Counted from the first letter of the stretch, positions 1 to 11,060 are shown. The stretch: DNA of 64,000 nucleotides from Taenia hydatigena (GCA_036345935.2 JADWOT020000005.1:1-64000); one strand, 5' to 3'. Translations and numbers: made by a program. The notes: generated from the sequence alone by a model not told the origin.

Positions 1-770
1 GTAGAGAGCTCGTCAAAGGAAAATCTAGACGCAGCCTTCAAAATTAAAAATTCAAAACGGATTTAAAAGAAGCGCCGCATTGCAGCCGCGATGTTAACGG
101 GAGATGGCCACACAAAAAGTGTATCCGAGGCGCCATTTCGTCGCAATCTGACCCCACAGCTCCTCATGACAAAGACAAAACGCGACTGGTTCATTAGATC
201 TGCTTAACAATAAAAAACGTGAATCGGATCGCAAAGGAGAGACGCGTCGGTGCCGCGATGATACAGACTACCCCTTATTACCAAGAGGTCCTCACGCACA
301 GAACACCTCCATTTCGTCACAATCTCTACTCACGGCTCCTTACAACAGACGTAGGAGCCGACACGCTCAGCAGTTCTGTCTCAACAACAAAAAACGTGAT
401 ACGGATTGTAAAGGAAACACGCGTCGGTACCGCAATTACAGAGACCTCCGCCCTATCGCCAAGAGGTGCTCACGCACAGAAAACCTCCATTTAATCAATT
501 TCTACCGACGGCTCCTTGCAGCAGACGTAGGAGCCAAGTGCCTCAGCTCTTCGCCGTTTTAACGATTACATAAAACGTGATGCTGAATCTAAAGGGAAGA
601 CTCGTTGGCGTCGCGATAACGCAGACTACCGCCTTACTACCAACAGGTGCTTACATACAGAATACTTCCATTTCGTCACAATATGTACAGATACCTCCTC
701 ATAACTAGGCAGGAGGCGACTGCTTTAGGAGTTTTGTGTTTCAACATTAAAAACTTTTAATACCGATTTT
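1..770. repeat. ~178 bp tandem repeat (left arm, at least 4 units)
   Basis: A recurring AAAACGTGAT-type landmark sits near 218, 395, 576 and (as a weaker form) 754, giving periods of 177, 181 and 178 bp. A shorter, more diverged unit precedes them. Units share GAGGTGCTCACGCACAGA-like and CCATTTCGTCACAAT-like segments. Two units contain a perfect 7 bp dyad GGCTCCT-12 nt-AGGAGCC (334-359, again about 513-537), and the fourth keeps a CCTCCT/AGGAGG version. The 91-codon ORF at 219-494 is a by-product of the repeat. Confidence 0.85.
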
Positions 771-2773
771 GGCAAGACAAGTTTACCTTCACATTGTGAT
801 ACCACGATGACATATAAATGTAATGTTTTTTCACATGTATTTGATTTGTTTTGTGGCCATCTTTTCTGTGGACTACTAACTTAGGCTCAACTACACGGAC
901 AATCAGTTGCTATAAAGGTGTGTCAACTCAACCTACTAACTTATTTGCGACGTTTAGCTTTACTTTATTAATAATTAATAATTTGGAAACACCGAAGGGA
1001 AATGGCAACGCTACCAGATTCCGACAGAGATGCATGGAAGGAAATACAAAAATCACAACAGAAACAACGGCGACGGCGTTCCACAGACAAACAATCGACC
1101 ACCACGACCCTACGTGTTCATCGGCTACCTCGTGTCCAATGCAAGCAACATCCGTCTAAAATGGCCATTAAACGACCACTTTATAAAGCGCGTTACAGAA
1201 AACGGATGAACCCTCAAAACATGACGTTACAAACCCTCTTTTCAACGGCTTCACCACAGCTTAGATGTTCCATTGTTTTTACATCAAAAGCTCGTTTGCA
1301 TAAAATAAATGCATTTATTCACCAAGAACACTCCTACGTATGTTTCACGGCTCCAACCTCACCCAATATGCTTATGACACTTCACTTCAGCCAATTATAA
1401 CAAACAAATAAGGATAACGCGTTCGAGACACGACATTAGGTCACTCTGCATTAATCAGCACATCAAATGTATGCAACGTTGGTAAGAAGATAGTGAACAC
1501 TTACGCATCTGCTCCCATCCACGCTTAAACCCTTCGGTTTCAATTCAGCAATGCGCTAGAGACGAAAATTCGCTGCACTCTCCGCTTACCGTCTCCTCGA
1601 ATCTACTTTGTAATTGCCTCTATAATCGCCACATAACCAAGAAAGTTGTCTCTGACTAGTCTGTAATAGTTCGACTGCTCTCAAGTGGCATACCCACCGA
1701 CTCCATATGCAATTCATTGCCCACAAATGCAGCAATTGTATCCAGTAATAGGAAAATCAACAACTTGAAACAGGCAAGATCAGCAGAGACCACCCTAGTG
1801 TCAAATGCACTTAAGCATCTAATTAAATGAGTTAATGGAACCTGAGTACTCCACCACGAGCATTGCACGAACCACGAATTCAGCAAGCCTCAAAAGTCGC
1901 TAGTCACACTTTCACGCCAATAATAAAGGGTCTCTTATGCATACGCATAAAATACATCAAAATTTACAAACAAGGATACTTACACACCTGGACTCGTTAG
2001 CGCGAACCGCACACCACGCACAGCCACCATCACATCAAAGCCTAACCCCTCACATATGCCGCTAGATACGTAAAAGGAGCATTAGGTACGATGAAACAAA
2101 TGGTTATCGCAGGATTTCCAATCGACCTTAAGAATCACGGCAAAAACAAAAACTTTTTTGTTTTAAAAGTAAAAAAAAGACAAATCAAATTTTCCAAGGC
2201 ATTTGTAGGTCACATAAAGCACAGCTTTTCATTACTAACTAGTTATATGTGTGCAAAGGTTGACTTCTTGAGGCTTTTACAACTCACATTGGTTGGTGCT
2301 ATAATGGTGTAATGCTTGCGTTTCTTTAGACGAACATTGAAAGTGAGGGCAGGAACACAATTTGAATCTCTCAATTTCAACACAGCCAATTCTACAACAC
2401 ACTGCTAATACGCTATTAATTAGCCATTTCGTCTAAGGCATTCTTGGCGTCTCAGAGTAATCAACGTTCTTGCATTAGGCAGTGGCAGAGGATCAGTGCA
2501 CTATCAGCGTGAAGTACTGAGGTGTTGTCTGTGGAAAGTGGAGGACTCAGCTAGTTGTTGCTTTCAAACCAAACACCATGCCACTACTATTTAGCGTAGT
2601 AACAAGAGTATGTAGCACACAAATTTGCACGTTTTTTGATTGTTCAGCTGTCAGTCTCATCTACGATCAATTGGATGACCATTGCGACTTCGTTGAGTGG
2701 CCCAACCTCCATACCAAGCTAGTATTTCTGGTTCCATCCACGCACTGAGCATATTTGTTCTGCTCAAGCGGTA

Positions 2774-2958
2774 TGTGTAGCGTCTTGAGGCTCCCTTAGG
2801 GCAAAAGAAGGCAAAGTGGCAGGGTAGAATGCATATATTCACCGGACAGAGGGAAATAGGCTGCTGGCATGGCCCGGAGTCCAGCCCACGCAGTTAGGGC
2901 AGTACGGCCACCTCTGTGACCTTGACAGAAATCGGCAGTTCTAACAAACAAAGTATCA
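2774..2958 (-). mobile_element. Solo LTR of the TRIM-like family (left arm)
   Basis: 185 bp copy of the LTR found twice at 51930-52790, in reverse orientation. It is flanked by a 5 bp direct repeat CGGTA (2769-2773 and 2959-2963). Unit B has the empty site around 38468-38485, where one GGTATGCC copy is uninterrupted. Being in both arms, it inserted before the inverted duplication. Confidence 0.9.
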
Positions 2959-3436
2959 CGGTATGCCTAATTTTACCCTAAGGTAAGTCGCAAGGTCCCA
3001 CAGTTGCATTCGTTGAATGCGCGCATTTTGTTTTTGCGTTTATTTTTACGTTATCGACACTCAGTTGCAGTTAAGGGCGCAATCATACACATCCGTTGTC
3101 GCTTGACGTTGATAACATTGCTCATTAGACTTCCGTAACCCAAAAGTTGCATGAAACACGTGTTAGGGAATATAAAATAAACAAACAAAGGAAATTCGTT
3201 TGTGCAAAATGAATGTACAAGTTGTGAATTTATGCACAGCCCACCGGGAAAACGACGGCGGTACAAATTTTATCTGATTGCACACCTTATCGGTGGTACC
3301 GTAAATCTCTCTGCAGACTTGTTGCAGACTAACAAACTTCAATGGATTCAAAGGTCCTAAGCAGGATGGACACTTGTTCAATAATAACCTCACAAAAGTG
3401 GCGATTTAATATCAGTCACCTTAATGTATATAAGCA

Positions 3437-3617
3437 CTACCACAAGCCAAGCCTTCCTTGATGGCAAAACGGGACATAATGCTAAAGCAGAATATGCATA
3501 TTCAGCAAGCAGAGAGAACGGAGCTGTAAGCATGGCTTGGAGGCCAGTCCACCCAACTGGGGCAATGTGGCCACCCAAGTGTCTGAAACCAGTAGTCAGA
3601 ACAAACAAAGTAGTGCA
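3437..3617 (-). mobile_element. Old, diverged solo LTR (left arm)
   Basis: Read on the minus strand it keeps the LTR landmarks ACTACTTTGTTTGTT, GGGTGGACTGGCCTCCAAGCC and GAATATGCATATTCT in the right order and spacing, but is clearly more diverged than the other copies. Ends are approximate, and I see no clean target duplication. Confidence 0.75.
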
Positions 3618-6449
3618 AGCATCATTAAACCTAGAAATTACACGCGCTCAAAACCACATGCCTTATCTTTGGTCTCGAATGTCTTATGGTGTTTGCCAAT
3701 GATTTGAATTGAATCCTTGAACAATCGAGTTAGGCCTTGAGTAAGCAATATTGTATGGTCATAGTTCTTTCTCTTTTTGGGAAATATATTTTGGCTGTTT
3801 ATTATGGATTACTACTTTGCACATGCGTATAAATAAATGCCTGTCAATCTATCGCCATTGTTGAGTTTTGGCGTTGCACGCGTTTCATCAAATGCAAGAG
3901 ACAAAGCAGACAGAATTTGGAGACCAATTTTGTTGTGGAATAACGAAACTTAATCGTGCGATTTGTTGTGCCGAACCGTCTTTACGCGGTAGATTTGAGT
4001 CATCGTTGTTGTGTGAAGCGTCTGGTGCTTGAAGGCATGCTTGAATTTCAGCTGTGAGGCGTCATTTGTTTAGAAAGGAGGAGCTTCAGTAAGGATTAAG
4101 ACTCACTTGGTATGCATGTTGGTCTTCATTATTTCACTTGACGGGAATGTGTATTTTTGATGCGGCATTATATGCTGGGCGTGGAAGTGTTACCTAGCAA
4201 CGCTGAGTGTTATCCAGCAACAGCACTTTTCATCGCTTGATCGTTTCGCAGAATAATTTTGAAGGGGAGCTGTTGAAGCTGTCCTGGCGGTTGGTTGGAT
4301 AGTGGATGATATCAAAAGGGAGAGATTATGGCAGGAGGGGTCTATTCTGTTGGAAACAAAGGGAAAAATCTACCAATCACCTGGCACTGCACGGTGCTAG
4401 ATTCGTTGCAGGTGCAAAGCCCGGCAAGAGTATTTTTTTCTTGGAGTATTTTGTGATAAGCATGTAGACATTATTGAACAGTACTGAGTGCTAATTTTGG
4501 GCGCAAAACTTGGTAGCGCAGTATTTTTGTATTTAACTAGTTAGGTCCTATGTTGGTTACGGGGTCCTGCCAACAACATGCGTCGTTGCTGACGGTGGTA
4601 TCGAAGAAGGAGAATGTGGCTGTAGAAGCCAGCCCATGGGTGTCCACTGAGACGGCACTATGCGCCCCTGAACTCGTCGTCGTCGTCGTTGACAGATGTG
4701 GTGTTGCAGACATTCGACCAATCGATCCTGCTGAAGGTTTCCCTGCTCGATGTTGAATGTTCACTTGCGCAGGACATAAGTAGCGTGACTTTGTGTTCGG
4801 AGGAGTTAGGAAAGACTGGATGCGGTGTTCTGGTGCTAAGCAGTAGTCTGGTGAGTACTTTCCTGTAAGACGAAATGTTGCATAAATTAAGTCTGATGTT
4901 ATCGTTGGTCCACAAATACTAGTTTTGCTTGTTTGTTTTAAAATAGGATGTTCAGGTTCTGTCGCCTTTGATAGTTGTATGGTGTGAGGTGAAGCCAATA
5001 CGAGGTAGTTGTGAAGTAGTCGGCATTGTGGTTAGTGTGAGCTGTATATGCGTAAAAGTGGTTTGGCTAATGCTAGAGAAATTCGACGCAAGTTGTTGAG
5101 AAGTTTCTGTGCATGCATAACTTACGCAAGGAGGCGTTTTCATTGACGGCTACAGGCTTGTGTGCTACAGTGAGTAATGTGACATATTGCCAAAGTGCGA
5201 TTAATTGGTAGGAGAAGCGGTAAATGTCCATTGACTTGGTGCCCCACTTGGTTCCATGGGTGTGTGTTTAACGACTACATCTGTTGGTTAATGGTACTGA
5301 GTGTTGCTGCTACCTAATGCAGGTAGTTAACTTTGTCATCGTATGGTTGCCATGTGGCACTAGGTTTGAGACCGATAGCCACCTCAAGTCTTAGTTGTCC
5401 TGTTAATGTCATGGTCTTGAGGTCTTATCGTTGACAGGATTTGGAATTTTGCTTGTAGGCATGGTGGTCGGTGGACCCGCATCATTCCCTGCGGGATGCG
5501 CTTTGGCCATAAAAGGTGGGGAGGAGATTGCAGGTGCAGCACAATTACCAAGGAGAGCACGGAGGATGGCGCTGGAGGTGGAGAGTTGGACTGTGTAACG
5601 CATCGGTAGTTCGCTAAATTACGAGTGTTGGTGGTGGGGCCACTTGTTTTCCTCGCCGTTGTACTTTCACTGAGTAGTGGGTCGTGGGTATGTGTACTAG
5701 ATGTGTATTCTGCTTGAATGTTGTGTCTTATTTGGTGTTCTTGGGGTGAGGGAAGGGCTGAAGGCGCTGCAGTGGTTATGTATACAGTAGTGATGGAGAT
5801 GTTTTGTTGCGTATGAGAGCGCTGTTGACCGCTGCGTAATATTTTGCTTTGGGAGGTGTGAAAGTGTTTTTATCATGTTGCCCTGCAGTTGCTTGTTGAC
5901 ATGGGTGACGAGCGCATCTTAAAGTAGGCTGTCCACTGTTGTGTGTGTCATGAATTGGTAGAAAATGACATGCTACTACTTAGCCATGAAAATGGGTTTC
6001 AAATGTGCGAAATGTGGCAGTGTCAGCCATTAAACGTGTCAATGATGGAAGAAAAACACCCGCAAGCCGTACGCGCTAGCTACTGGATTTCCACGCAACC
6101 AAGGAAAGAGGGAGGAATACCACATCTACGGCCCCAATATTGTGCCGCCACCTTCATTGACGAGTGGACTAAAGAAGGGGCTAGACTTTCGGTGGATCAG
6201 CGGACCAGCATAAAGGAAAATAAAGGGGCAGGGAGGTGAATACATCACTGAATAAATCAGTGACTCAATCAATCAACCGGATACACGGTCGGTGAAGCTG
6301 TGGAATCACTAGTCGGTCAGGGAATTGGAGGGATGGGACAATTAGTGGGGTGCATGCATTAATTCACCTGCGAATTTCCCACAGTTACGTGTGAAGCCCA
6401 TCACGGAAGAGTTCATAGCCATCGGCGCAATAAACGTCACCTTGAATGG

Positions 6450-7762
6450 TGCATGTCCCATGATAAAACGCGCTTTCTTTTCTTATGGGCAAAGGTGGTC
6501 ATGGTAGCACTCATGAATGACCTAAACGGGGCAATTTTCCACAATGTGCCTGCATAAAAGTGGCAAAAGTGCACTAACTCTAAGACGTATGAAATGAAGG
6601 GTTTTGTGAATGTTTTTTTGCATCTTTCGCCGCTTTTAAAGGTGGATTAATTGCACCGACTGAATCGAAGAGTTCATTTGAGCTTTGTTCGTCTTTGTTG
6701 CTGGCCTCCCATCTGATTCGCCGTGGATTATAGCGCTGCCCTCCGAGTAATCCCACCAGCAAGCTAAATCGTCTGCAAAGCGCAACCGTGAGCTCAACCC
6801 TTCGCAGTTCACCGCGTTAATATGCGCCTGTGCAACGGCATATCTCTCGTGCGATAGGAAGCCGAGGTAGAGCACTGACGTTCGGATTGAAAAGGTGACC
6901 TGCAGTTTTTGGAATGCACGCCTGTTTGAATGCACTTTTTGGTCAAGAGGCGGTCAACACACATGAACTGCATGACCAAACGGATGGCACTGGCTCCGAA
7001 GGGGAAAACGGACTCCGAACTCCTATGGCTTTGACTTCCTCTAGCGTTAGGAATCTAGAGCACTAAAGGGGAAGTAAGATAGGTAGGCAGGGCCCAAGTG
7101 TCTTAAAGAGCTTGAGAGCTAGAAGTAGCCTCCGCTGTCCCCTTTGCATGTGCTCTTCGCCGACGAGAAGTAAACAAATCATGTCCTCGCACCACCTGAC
7201 CTCAGCTTTGAGTAAGCAGTGGTCTAGTCATCATTTATTTGTTTATAATGCCACACTATGCATGCTGTACACTATGTTGAAAATCTTTAACGCGCTTGCT
7301 GTATTCGCAATACTTGTGTTCTTCAAATGTACAGTGATTTCGAGATGCTGTGACACTTTCCTCACGCAAGTGTTATTTAAGGAGTGACTGCGTGTCGGGT
7401 TTCCGGGTTCTGTTCGGTGGTAATGGTCGAGACTGCATTTATATGCACAAAGACATGCACGAGTGCTTTACGTGAATGGAAATTTCATTATTTAATATGA
7501 AGCTATTACTCTTGAATCGTTTCGTATCATCAGAAGTCATTTATCGGTCCTCGTTAATTTGCACTTATCCGCGAATCCCACCAACTCTTCTATTTTACCT
7601 ACATATGTGCTTGCCAAATTATACGCAAGGGGAGAAAAGTTTACTGTGTAGGATTTGTTCTTTTTCATATAATTTCTTTTGCTTCCTTGTTGGAATGCAT
7701 GATAATGCTTGAGGCACTTATGTTAAATTGAACGCATAATGCGTTAAGGAGTATGCTTGTTG
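6450..7762. other. Arm sequence without recognised genes (left)
   Basis: This part of the arm has no paralogue that I could find in unit B, whose similarity to the arm fades near 44220. Short ORFs are present on both strands, but none shows a recognisable domain. The mirror image lies at 15084-16396. Confidence 0.5.
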
Positions 7763-8255
7763 TTAGAAGTCTGAATAGCCTTGGTGGCTATGGACTGATT
7801 CAGGCACTCCGTGTTGGCAGATCCAACGATTGAAAATGGTTGACGCGACTGTCTCGGCGTCTTGCGACTTCATGATTTCTGCTTTGGCCACTTTCGTGAA
7901 GTAGTCAACCATAAATAGGATAGATCGGCTTCTCCTCTTGGTAAGTGGTAGAGGACCTATGATGTCGATGCTCACTCGTTCGCTCGCAAATCCTGTAGGC
8001 ATAGGCTGCAGGGGTGCAACTGCTGTGGAATGAGAGTTCTTGAACCTGCTGCAAGTAATGCAGGTTCGGCAGAAGTCCTGCACGTCTGGGGAGAGAGAGG
8101 GCTACCAGTATCGCTTCGTCGAGGCCTCCACCATCTTTTACTCGCCTACGTGACCCAACTGTTCGTGCAACTCTTGAGGGGCTGTTTGTATTAGGGAACC
8201 TGGAACAGCCAACGCTTGGGAGACGTGACGTCTTCTTGGCACCACAAGACCTCAA
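7763..8255 (-). pseudogene. Ty3/gypsy integrase, truncated (left arm)
   Basis: The N-terminal zinc-binding HHCC module is visible in two frames: LHEQLGHVGE upstream of a break, then CRTCITC in the 106-codon frame 8083-7763. The core follows: VSIDIIGPLPLTKR (first catalytic Asp), LFMVDYFTK, FNRWICQHGVPESV. At the position where this family has HSDQG the sequence reads HSHQG, so the second catalytic Asp is His. The frame then stops (7763), before the catalytic Glu. It cannot be an active integrase. Confidence 0.9.
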
Positions 8256-8502
8256 CTTCCAGGGAGAGTTTGGACCATTGTTGCTATATCTGCCCGGCTG
8301 CCTTGCTGGACGATTATGTCTCTTCTGCAGTGGGCTTGGACGAAGATGCCAGGAACCTGTCGTATACCATGGACGTGTCGGGATCTGTACTCTGTGTGTC
8401 TCTCCACTGATGCTTAGTCGGTTCGCTTAAAAATAGGGTTCCCACTACACTGCTATGCCTTTCCACTGAGATAGGTCTGCGGGATAATGCATTCGCGTTG
8501 CG

Positions 8503-8770
8503 ATGCGAGTCTCATTTTCTGTGCTGCACAGTGAGGTCATATTGTTGCAGTCGCTCGTACCAGCGTACAACCGAGCGATCGGTCTCCTTCATTGTTTTCA
8601 ACGAGGTCAGCGCCTGATGGTCTGTTCTCACTATGACCTGTCTCGCTATCGGGTAGTGCTTGAAGTGTCGCACCACCCACAACCGCGCCACTGGTGTTTG
8701 CGTCTAGTACAAAGAGTAGTGCGTCGTTCTCGAAGTTTGGTAAGGCCAGAATCGGAACGGAGCAGAGCAT
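8503..8770 (-). pseudogene. Ty3/gypsy RNase H with internal deletion at the palindrome boundary
   Basis: The N-terminal part (PILALPNFEND, then VLDANTSGAV with the catalytic Asp block) is joined out of frame at 8676/8677 to the C-terminal part (RHFKHYPIARQVIVRTDHQA). Roughly 50-60 codons expected between the two are missing. The relic at 32696-33360 retains that middle part. The junction coincides exactly with the end of the palindrome arm. Confidence 0.85.
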
Positions 8771-8784
8771 TCGCTTTAGTTACT

Positions 8785-9754
8785 TCAAGTCTTCATCATG
8801 TTCGTTCTCACACTTGAAATTCTTTTCGCCTTCCTCTCTGTTAGTTTGTGTAGAGGACTAACGGTCTTGGCGAAGTCTTTGACGAAACGCCTATAGAACT
8901 TTGCCGAACCGAAGAAGCTGCGGAGTTCTGCCTGATTAGTTAGTGTTGGCCAGTTTCTCACTTGTTTTGTGCGATCTTCAGTGACTGCCATCCCATCAGA
9001 CGAGACTGTGTGCCCTAAGAAGATGATTGAACGAAAAAGAAAATGACACTTCTTTGGATTCAAGGTCAAATCTGCATCCTGCGGACAGTCTAGGACTAGG
9101 TTAAGATTGGCGATATGCTCGCGGATGTCTACCAAAAACAAGTACGTCATCGAGATAAATTATGCAATATTTCGGAAAAAGCCCGACAAGTGCTGTCTGC
9201 GGCATCAGGCGCTGAAAAGTGGCTGCGGCGTTACAGAGTCCAAACGGCATTGTCTGGAATTCATAAGGCCCGTTAGGCGCTATGAAAGCCGTCTTCTCTC
9301 TATCTTTTTTCGCCACTTCTACTTGCCAGTATCCGGATTTTAAGCCTAGTGTGGAGAATCACTTTGATCCATGCAGAGCATTTAAGGAGTCGTTGATATG
9401 AGGTAAGGGAAAGGCGTCCTTCTTAGTTACGGCATCCAGCTTTTCGTAATCGATACACAGCCGTAGACTGCCGTCACTTTTCCTTACCTGTGCGATTGGG
9501 AAAGCCCATGGTGACCTGGATGGTTTCATAGCTTCATCCTTGATCATCCCTTCCACCAGGTGGTTTACTTCGCCCAGGAGGGGCAGCAGTATGCATCTGG
9601 GTGGTTGCCGAATGGGCTTAGCTTCGCCGGTGTCAGTAGTATTTTTGACTATAGTTGTTCTTCCGAGTTTCGATCCTTGCCATGAAAACATTCTCGGATA
9701 CCTGCTAAGCAATGAGTGCAGGTCTTTTCTCTCGCTATCGGTGATCTGTGTCAA
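8785..9754 (-). pseudogene. Ty3/gypsy reverse transcriptase, frameshifted
   Basis: Three consecutive minus-strand frames (9754-9359, 9316-9101, 9150-8785) together cover the polymerase: SRSPWAFPIAQVRKSDGSLR (fingers), RLCIDYEKLDAVT, PFGLCNAAATFQRLM, the catalytic YLDDVLVFG box (intact YLDD, third frame block), LNPKKCHFLF and FLGHTVSSDGMAV (thumb). At least two frame breaks, near 9340-9360 and near 9120-9150, inactivate it. The order and motifs are unambiguous for Ty3/gypsy RT, which copies the element RNA into DNA. Confidence 0.92.
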
Positions 9755-9780
9755 CTGGGAGCAAAGCTCATCTAAGTTGT

Positions 9781-10155
9781 TGATGGGAATGCCCTTAGCC
9801 CCGAAAAGAGCGCTACCGATTTCGTCTGCGTCCTTTTTTGGAGGGGATCTGACTGGGCTTGTTTTTCTTATACTGCTGGATCGCGAATGTCCCTTCTGCG
9901 AAATTCAGAACCACCTTGGTGTTACGAAGGATGCCAAGGCCGAGTACCGCGTCCCAAACTAACTCGGGGCACATAATAAATTGTACTGTTCAGGTTTCTT
10001 TCCCCAGCGACACTTTTAGCGACGTCTAGCCTTTTACCTTCATCTTTCTCCCTTCTGCTAAGAGAAATTTTGCAGAGGGAGTACCAGTGTGAAACTTGGT
10101 GCGGAGATCTGGGAACGCTTAGGGATTCACTAATGCCTTGGCTGCGCCTGAGTCA
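9781..10155 (-). pseudogene. Ty3/gypsy aspartic protease remnant
   Basis: In the minus-strand frame starting near 10160, a DSGAAKALVNP segment carries the D-S-G-A active-site signature of retroviral-type aspartic proteases. The Asp codon is at 10152-10154. A stop follows eleven residues later. A later segment (about 9975-9905) reads VWDAVLGLGILRNTKVV-like, the usual C-terminal protease block, before a linker into RT. The enzyme would cleave Gag-Pol; this copy cannot be made intact. Confidence 0.65.
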
Positions 10156-10476
10156 AGGGGGAAACTGCAGGGGTGTCCCTCTAGCTTCGGCAGTGACTTG
10201 CATGAATGGGATCGAACCATGGGAGGGTAGGCAGAATAAGAAATAGTGCAGCTCACTTCCTTTTGAGATATGGCGCGACGGAGTCAAACGTGGACGTGTA
10301 GAATTCGGACGGCAGTTGGACACATGGAATGGCGAAGTCAGTAGAAGTTCCTGACGCTTCCTGGTCGCTGCCTCGACCAACTGGCTGAGATCGTTGGTCT
10401 TCATGGTCTGGAGCTTTGCTGTGATGGACGGTGGTCGGACCCTGGCTTTGAATTGAACAGCCACCCAACTTTTCAC
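10153..10476 (-). pseudogene. Ty3/gypsy Gag, C-terminal continuation in another frame
   Basis: A 107-codon frame directly following the Gag fragment after a frame break. It includes KSWVAVQFKARVRPPSI and a TRKRQELLLTSP segment that continues the Gag region towards the protease. I see no intact CCHC zinc knuckle. Confidence 0.5.
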
Positions 10477-10494
10477 TTTGTTAGGTAGGCAGCC

Positions 10495-10986
10495 TCAGAA
10501 GGGCCGTTTGACGAGGATTTGCAGGACCACCGCGTACTCCTCGTCGTATTCGTTTGGTTTTTGATCGCGGCAAAAGAAGTTCCTAGCTAGCGACTCCTCT
10601 CGCTGGTCGATAACGAGTTGAGCCAGTATCTCACAGCACTGGTCAAGATCGGAGTCAGGTGTGACTCCAGCATTAATCACTACTGAGAAAAGCTCTTGAG
10701 GAAGAGCGTGCAGGATCACCGCAATTCTCTGCCGCTGGGGATATAAGTGGATGTTAAACCTCACGGTTTCCATCCGATCCCCGAAATTAAATCCTTCCTT
10801 GAAATGGGGAAGGTCCGCCAATGCTGCCACCAGTGTAGATGGTTCCTCCTCTCCCTTATCGCCCTCGTTATTGGAAGTCTGAACACGCTTCGACATCTTT
10901 ATTATGGATGGGAGAGAGAGAGAGTATAGCGAGACCTTATAAGAGAGTTCAGGACGGGGATGAGTCGCGCTCCTGTGAGTCGCCAC
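10495..10986 (-). pseudogene. Ty3/gypsy Gag, N-terminal and central part
   Basis: A 163-codon open frame. It matches a second Gag relic at 52930-53295 over about 110 residues with shared blocks such as ALADLPHFKEG, NIHLYPQRQRI, ALPQE and AQLVIDQRE. Its leucine-rich helical pattern and LVIDQREESLARNFF-type segment fit the capsid region of gypsy Gag, which assembles the particle. The likely natural start is the internal Met at about 10897 (MSKRVQ..), because the scrap at 37991-38194 aligns from there. The frame is lost at 10495 and resumes in another frame at 10476. Confidence 0.7.
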
Positions 10987-11060
10987 GCCGCTCCGCTACC
11001 AGGTTCAAATTGTCGCCCCGCCTCTGGCCTACAAAGCGCACTTAAAGAACATAAGCATCA

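Larger units (their letters stand above)
1..8676. repeat. Left arm of giant palindrome (inverted repeat)
   Basis: Every stretch compared here is the reverse complement of 14170-22845 under the rule partner = 22846 - x. Base 1 still pairs with base 22845, so the arm continues beyond the window. I saw no indel. The differences found are substitutions: 1032, 1140, 1186, 1189, 1190, 1281, 1285, 1290, 1291, 8413 and 8536. Pairing stops after 8676, inside a gypsy RNase H relic. The arm carries, in order, a ~178 bp tandem repeat, non-coding unit sequence shared with 33.4-44.2 kb, two solo LTRs, unique-looking sequence from 6.45 to 7.76 kb and a gypsy integrase/RNase H remnant. An assembly artefact cannot be excluded from sequence alone. 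Confidence 0.95.
7763..11060 (-). mobile_element. Decayed Ty3/gypsy (Metaviridae-type) retrotransposon, gag-pol order
   Basis: Reading the minus strand from about 11060 down: untranslated leader, Gag, aspartic protease, reverse transcriptase, RNase H, integrase. The order PR-RT-RH-IN is that of Ty3/gypsy elements. Several frame breaks, a deletion in RNase H and a truncated integrase make it dead. No flanking LTR pair of its own could be identified. The leader contains a GGTAGCGGAGC segment at about 10986-11005 (complement), similar in kind to a primer-binding site. Leaders of the same family recur at 37991-38194 and 53300-53530, all on the minus strand. Confidence 0.9.

Noticed and set aside
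219..494. 91-codon ORF in the tandem repeat
   Set aside because: Created by repetition of the ~178 bp unit; the frame is not kept in the other units.
4537..4998. 153-codon minus ORF and its unit B counterpart (42219-42599), with mirror copy 17848-18309
   Set aside because: Open in both units, but most base differences are amino-acid changing and the Thr run comes from a (GTC)n tract; treated as non-coding.
6636..6935. Minus ORF with an RFADDL segment resembling the LINE reverse transcriptase FADD box (mirror 15911-16210)
   Set aside because: No neighbouring RT motifs in any frame and no codon-level support; an isolated four-residue match.
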